From contig JAHQIY010000016.1 of the NCBI GenBank assembly GCA_019054805.1, forward strand, positions 372,001 through 436,000: a DNA stretch of 64,000 bases. Direction: 5' to 3'. A program made the translations under genes and the position numbers. Every line of letters starts with the position of its first letter. The stretch's first letter is position 1. The notes beneath the pieces are model-generated. The model did no database searches. It worked only from the letters and a program-made list of their open reading frames with translations, and was not told where the DNA came from. Source of the DNA: Brachionus manjavacas (lineage: Eukaryota; Rotifera; Eurotatoria; Ploima; Brachionidae). Positions 58,316 through 64,000 of this stretch are shown here, piece by piece.

Positions 58316-61300
58316 ATGGACAAATTTAATATCAATCAAGTAGCTGAGTTGGGAAATTATGACCAATTCAAGTTAATGGTCGATCTAGATATCAATCTGA
58401 TAGACTCAATCGAAGACCAATATGGTCGTACACCGCTAATTATTTGTTCCAAATACAAAAACTCTGTTTCTCATTCAAAAATTGCCCAATATCTCTTAGA
58501 AGTCGGATGTGAGTTGAAATTAAAGAAAACTTTTGTTTTATAATTTCGTTTTTATTAGGCGATGTGAATATCAAAGCTGATTCTAGGTGGGAAAGCTGGG
58601 TAATATATAAAGAGATTTTTTAGGAACAAAAATTAATTTTTCTTTGTTAAAGACAGCATTGTGTGCTGCATGCTTTTATGGAAATTCACAAATGGTAAAA
58701 TTAATTTTGAGCTCGAAATCAAATTTAGATCTTGACGATGACCAAATTCAAAAAGCATGTCAAATCGGAATCGACCGGTCAAACACCGAGTGCGTAAATC
58801 TTGTTCTAAATGAACTAGAGAATAGACAAGTTTATGACATGAAAAAAAGTATAGAAAAAAATCTTCAAAAAGCTGTGTATACTAATGATATTGAACTTCT
58901 TAATAAAACTGTAAATGAGATAAAAGAGAATAATTTAAGCGTAAAACAATTTATGAACTCGACCACAATTATTTCACATACTTTGCTTGATCGAGCATGT
59001 CGCAATTCCAAACCTGAATTGGTCAAGATACTGATCGATGAAAATATTATGGCAAAACCAAATTATTATACCAAGTATTCTCCATTATACATCGTATCTC
59101 ACATGGGACACTACGAAATTGCTGAACTATTGATCAGAGTAAGCTTCCCATTAAATTTTTAAATTTAAAGCATTATTTAAACTTTTTACATATTTTAAAC
59201 TAATAAATGTATTAATATACTTTTGTAAAGAAATATAATTTCTTTAAGATTGTTAAGTTTTTTTAATGAAACTTAAAAAAAAAATCATCAAGAGATTTTG
59301 ACATTTAATTTTAATATAAAAAAAAATTAGAAAAAAACTCAAATAAACCTTTAGGAAAATGCAACATGAATAAAAAGTATAATCGAGTACAATTATTTAC
59401 CTCTATTCAAAATATTCAAAACGACCATCACCATTTCCACTGAATTCAAAATACTTCTAAATTCATTTTTCACCAAGTAGATTTTTGATTTTACAAATAA
59501 ATCGATTTTTTGATCAATTCTTACTATTTTAAAAATATTTCACACACCAGGACTAAGATAATTTGTTTAGCATTAAAAAAAAACTTATTAAACAAATTTT
59601 ATTCTAAACTTCAATAATTTGACTGAAAATAATAATCATTGAAACAAAAAGAAAGAAATTTAAAATTCAATTTTAAAATTCTTTAAAAGTTAATTTACCA
59701 TTCTTTAAAACTTGAGTTTCAGAAAAATTTTACGAACTTTAATTAGTGAATATTTTATAATTATCTTATTTGGATAGCTTTATCATATTCATGGGAATGT
59801 TTAGTATGCCAATTTTAATCATAAATGATATTTTAAAAATAAATACAAATAATTTTATTTTATTTTTAATTTTTTCTTCTTTGATGTGAAAACTTTAAAT
59901 TGTAACCAAGGTTAAGTTCTGAGCCATTGACAGACGATTAAAGTTTTAACGTGAGCAAATTTGAAGAAAAGAGAGTTAAGAAATATATAAATTATTAAAT
60001 TAAGTCCTAATTTAACTTCCATAAAATATGCATTGCATCTCAATTAAATTAGTGTTTATTTTTATTTATAATTTTTTAAGATATCAAAATTTTAGTTTGT
60101 TCTTGGTTCTAATAAAATGTAGTGTATAAAATCAATGGCTAGTTTAAAATAAAGTATAAATGTCTAGTTGCTCTTTTTTTGAGTTTTACAAAACTTGATA
60201 AAAAATATTAATGGAAAAGCTGCATGATTTTTAACATTGATATATTATTTTTCATATTTTCTTATTTGAGGAATAAAATTACTTTATTTTTTTATGTTTA
60301 AAATTTCTTTTTGTTTGTTAATCTGTACTGAGCTAATGCTACTTCAAAAAAAAATTTAAAATAAATATAAATAAGATAAAATAATTTAAAAAGAAAAAAA
60401 AAGAGAATAAAGTTAAGTAATGTTAAGTAATCTTATTTTATCAACTTTATTTTTTTTTTAATTTTTTCTGAAGGAGCTCTAGCTCGGTACAGAAAACAAA
60501 TAAATAAATAAAACAAATCATTACTTGCAATTTGTAATTTTAATTATCTTTAATTATACATTTTAACTTATTTTACTTTTGTCTTTTTTTCTCCTTTCAT
60601 TTTTGTTTTATTTTTTTTTGATTTTAGTTTATTATCTGAAAGAGCTTTAACTTGGCACAGATAAAACTAATAAATTGAGAAATAACTTTTTCAATTGATC
60701 TTAATGAAAATAATTCATTGAACATATGGCAAGATTTTTTTTCTTTAGTATTTTCTATAATACTTTTAGAAAAATGCCCAAAATTAACTGATTTCATTGT
60801 AAAAAATCAAAACTGATAAATTCAAAATATCTCTTTTAATTAAATCAAATTATTTGATAGTTGTTCCGTTTATTTTTTCATAAATGCAATATCTTAATTA
60901 CAATAATTTATTTTTTGGGAACAAATTCAAAGAGAATCATTAAGCAGATTTTTTGATTTTTAACCAAACGTAGTTCAATATTTTTTAATTATTTTGTTCG
61001 ATTTTGTTTTTGATTTTTAACAAGTAAATCAAGTGTATAAAATATTAATACTCTATCAAATATATGTTAATATTTCATAAAAATATTTGTTTGCTTTTTT
61101 TTTAAATCTAAATCAAACGGTTTAGTGTGATGGCTCAAATCGAATAACTTGAATTCTTTGAGCACAGTACAAGTCTGAGTTAGACCAGATTTTTCTTTAA
61201 AAATTTTGGAAAAGTTGGTTGTCAAAAAACTCGAAATTTTAAAAAATTAATTAAAAAAATAAATGAATAAGAACAGAATAAAATAACAAGAAAAAAATAA

Positions 61301-64000
61301 AATACCAAATAAAACACCCACAACTTTTAAATTCAACTAAAAATTTGTTTAAAAGTTTTTAACAATATACAGTTTTTTTTAAATAAGTAAATCCGTTCTT
61401 TTACAAGTGATGAATTTTCTTTTAAATCTGTTCCTGTTGAAGGAAAACTTTAGTTCCGCAAGTTTTGGCAAAATTTTACTTGATTTTAGAAAATTTAATA
61501 AAAAAAATCTTACCACATGTAATCACTTGTCAAAAATTGAAAACTTATTTTTTTAATTTCTAATTTATTTTTATTGTAAGAAATTTCCGCATCTAATCCA
61601 AGTCGAAACGATAGAGAAATTTTTACCATTTCATGCAGTTTGTTCTCAGGGCCATATAGACATTCTGAAGCTGCTAATAAATTTTAACCTTAAAAGCGTC
61701 AAATCCGACCTCAAGGCGTTCTATTCGAAGTATTATATTTATTATTTGGAGCGAATTTTTTCCAATCCAACAAATCCTGGTCAAAAATACCAATTGTTGT
61801 TTGACTTAAATTTTTTAGACGCCAATGATCAATCAGCCCTGTACCACGCAGTAATCGCCAATAAGTACAACATATGCGACTATCTTCTTAAACTAAAAGT
61901 TCCCCTCTTATCTGTCTCCAAGGCGAGCTACTACGAAAAAAAAAGAAGAAAACTAAATGACCTATTCTCCAACGAGTCCTTTTATTTGTCCATATCCAGC
62001 TCAAAATCATCCAACGACTCTTTCTTGGACCAGCTTAAAAGTGTTTTCTTGGATCCCAAATCCTACGATCCATATTACACCATCAATTATTCAGCAAATG
62101 AAGAGCCCAAACTCGAACCCGAATCTTCGGACTCTGAGCCCGAAGACGAACAATTGGAATACTTCAATCCCATCAATGTAAATCAATACTCTAAATTTGG
62201 CTTGACTTGTTTGCACGAATCGATCCGAGCCAAGAACACAAAAATTGCGGATCTCCTAATCAAACACGGTGCAGACCCCAACTTGCCTGTTCTAGACTCA
62301 AAAATGGTCCCAGTATCCACTTCGCTGAACGAAGCCCTCAAGACTCAAGATGACAAATTGTTTTACTTAATTTTAAAAAATTTTTTCCTAACTACAGAAA
62401 GCTTCAATCAATGCCTAAACGCTTGTTTAAGCTGCGAATTCGGCTTCAGAGCCGTGTCCTATTTGTTTAAATTCAAGATAACCGATGACACAGACAACAA
62501 GATACAAAAGCCAAAGAATGCAATGTTCGGTCTGAGTCTTAACTTGGCCGATTTGAGCTTGCCAGAATTGTACGAGTCCTGGATACTTAATTCTTCTCTT
62601 AATTACAAAGCCGATTTGATAAAATTAAACTCAATGAATGCAAAAAAATTCCATCTAAATGTGATTACCAAAATAGACTTGTCCAAAAACTCTCTTGAAT
62701 CATTGCCCATGTTTTTATTCACCATAGAAACCATCAAATATCTAAAGCTAAGCTCAAACAAAATTAAATCACTGCCGGTCAGTCAAACTCAATTTGATAA
62801 TATAACTCTCAGAAAGACATGGAGCTACACGAGCCACCAGCTCGAAGAGCTTGACCTTGACCATAACATGTTGAACAAAGTTCCAAGCGAGTTTTTTGCT
62901 CTTAAAGGTCTGCGCCGGTTAAATCTAAGCCACAATTCAATCGAAAATTTGCCCATAGAAATCTGGCAATCTAGCCTCAACGAAATAAACTTGGCGTACA
63001 ATCGACTTGGCAATTTACCAGTAGTGGCTTCGTGCAGTCAGTTACGAGGCAGACATGAGTCCAAGCGTTCAGCCTTGGGCACTATGAAACCAATTATCAA
63101 ACCAAAGAAAATCGATGAACCAGTGCACAGCTATAAAGAGTGTAAAGTGGACAAGGCAAATTTTTGGAGTCAAAATTCGGCAATGTTTACCGAGCTCGAA
63201 ATCGATGACGATGATGAAAATGACAGAAAAGGAAAAAAAAACCAACTTAATGAATCCAAAATATATGAGCTGAATTTGTCTCATAACAACTTTAAGAAAA
63301 TACCAGAGTGTCTTAGCTGTGTAGTGCCTAAATTGTCCAAGTTAAATTTAAGTCACAATTTAATAGAGTCAATGGGTGCCATTGCCGACCTGCCAGCTAA
63401 CCTAAAATTTCTTGACCTCTCTTACAATTTAATAGCCGACTCGGGTCGATTATTAAATTCTAGTTTTTTAAAATTTATCGACATGTACCTGCTGAACAAA
63501 TCAGTCGAATTGAAGAGACTGGATTTTTCACTCTTGGACAATCAATTTTGCTTTCTAAATTTGAGTAGCAGCCGGTCGAGACCGAGGGAAAAGTCAATAC
63601 AGGTGAATTTGAGATCATCGAGTAATCGGCGCCGAGCGCGCTCTCAATCGCGCAACCCGGCCCGAAATTCTGTTCAAATAAACCCGGACAAAAAGCTCCC
63701 GTTTGACTTGTACTTGATGAATTTCAAATACAGAAGAGTGGAGAGTGAATTGGAAGTGTTGGATTTTGACGAAGTGTCAAAGCGAGAGCGCGAACATTTT
63801 TTGAACTCGCAAAACATTCAAATTTTCATCGAACAACTGTGTCCCCACAAACGTCACATAAAACTCGAGAGCCTAAAGTCTTTGAATCTTAGCTGTAACA
63901 AAATCAAAAAATTGGACATTATGTTCGATTTGAGTGGTGATGGCAAGTGCGGTGACGCGTCCGATGAAGAAGATGAGACCAAACACTCTAAGCAAAAGTC
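58316..64000 (+). CDS. Ankyrin-LRR protein, LRRK1-like, 3' end beyond window
   Basis: N-terminal part of a large protein, most likely a LRRK-type ROCO kinase, inferred from domain order because ROC, COR and kinase would lie past the window. Exons: 58316-58508, 58559-58599, 58653-59138 and 61581 to the edge; phases agree (240 aa, then an unbroken exon of over 800 codons). Start ATG gives MDKFNINQVAELGNYDQFKL. Ankyrin repeats fill about 1-240 (DSIEDQYGRTPLIICSKYKN; WTALCAACFYGNSQMVKLIL; YSPLYIVSHMGHYEIAELLI) and continue in exon 4 (FHAVCSQGHIDILKLLIN; GLTCLHESIRAKNTKIADLL). Leucine-rich repeats begin near 62.66 kb (ITKIDLSKNSLESLPMFLFT; LEELDLDHNMLNKVPSEFFA; LRRLNLSHNSIENLPIEIW) and run to the end, interrupted by basic and acidic inserts. 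The segment before the first LRR resembles LRRK1. Introns 1 and 2 are about 50 nt; intron 3 is 2.44 kb. Confidence 0.75.
60285..60400 (+). repeat. Dispersed repeat with A/T tail, copy 3
   Basis: Diverged plus-strand copy: TTTGTTTGTTAATCTGTACT, GAGCTAATGCTACTTCAAAA, then an ATAAA-like tail to about 60400. It faces copy 4 tail to tail. Confidence 0.5.
60432..60515 (-). repeat. Dispersed repeat with A/T tail, copy 4
   Basis: Minus-strand copy close to the 4.24-kb core: a TTTTAT-rich tail, then TTCTGAAGGAGCTCTAGCTC, then GGTACAGAAAACAAATAAAT. Together with copy 3 it makes an inverted pair inside an intron. Confidence 0.6.
60601..60680 (-). repeat. Dispersed repeat with A/T tail, copy 5
   Basis: The most diverged minus-strand copy: ATCTGAAAGAGCTTTAACTT, then GGCACAGATAAAACTAATAA, preceded by a TTTTATTTT tail. 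It is recognised only by comparison with the other copies. Confidence 0.4.

Larger units (their letters stand above)
59139..61580 (+). other. Intron 3 of the LRRK1-like gene
   Basis: A 2.44-kb intron (AGA|GTAAGC ... TTGTAAG|AAATTT, phase 0) inside the ankyrin region. It carries three copies of the dispersed ATAAA-tailed repeat between 60.28 and 60.68 kb. Confidence 0.75.

Noticed and set aside
1-64000. tRNA, rRNA or other structured RNA genes
   Set aside because: I looked for tRNA B-box-like strings and GC-rich rRNA-like segments and found none that could be extended into a credible fold. A covariance-model search would be needed to exclude them.

Overview
The window is nuclear DNA of an invertebrate animal. 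It is very AT-rich, with GT-AG introns that are mostly 40-60 nt plus a few of 0.5-3 kb, and it carries animal-specific families: a tailless/TLX nuclear receptor, a bifunctional peptide-amidating enzyme (PAM), a rhodopsin-class neuropeptide receptor and an ankyrin-LRR protein resembling LRRK1. The composition, tiny introns and single-chain PAM suit a spiralian, most likely a monogonont rotifer of the Brachionus type. That placement is inference. I built gene models by hand, matching splice sites and reading phase; no RNA evidence was available.

Layout. 91-975 (-): orphan protein with a CtBP-type PVDLT motif. 3008-4027 (+): membrane-anchored S1A serine protease with an atypical specificity pocket. 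4.2-12.7 kb: a graveyard of at least four decayed non-LTR retrotransposons in both orientations, followed by a MITE-like element and an unidentified coding remnant. 15.2-20.1 kb (+): tailless/TLX receptor in seven exons. 22.2-32.3 kb (+): three tandem paralogues of a family I do not recognise (signal peptide, Ig-like domain, Thr-rich stalk, five membrane helices, Lys-rich cytoplasmic tail with a shared FIW motif). 33.6-34.8 kb (-): intronless GPCR. 34.8-45.1 kb: a 10-kb stretch without genes, holding one MITE with a perfect 8-bp target duplication. 45.1-48.4 kb (-): orphan disordered protein in two exons. 50.5-55.5 kb (-): PAM, its first exon not found. 58.3-64.0 kb (+): LRRK1-like gene, running off the window.

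The most interesting system is the three-gene array at 22-32 kb. Coding exons of 93, 108, 141, 81 and 43 nt recur exactly among the copies, or as exact sums where an intron is missing. That makes the gene models strong and shows ancient tandem duplication with later intron loss. Extracellular Ig domain plus five helices is the layout of vertebrate CD47, but I see no convincing sequence homology, and the Thr-rich stalk and the tail motif are extra.

Functional links are limited. PAM makes C-terminally amidated neuropeptides, and the GPCR resembles receptors for such peptides. Nothing in the sequence shows that they are co-regulated.
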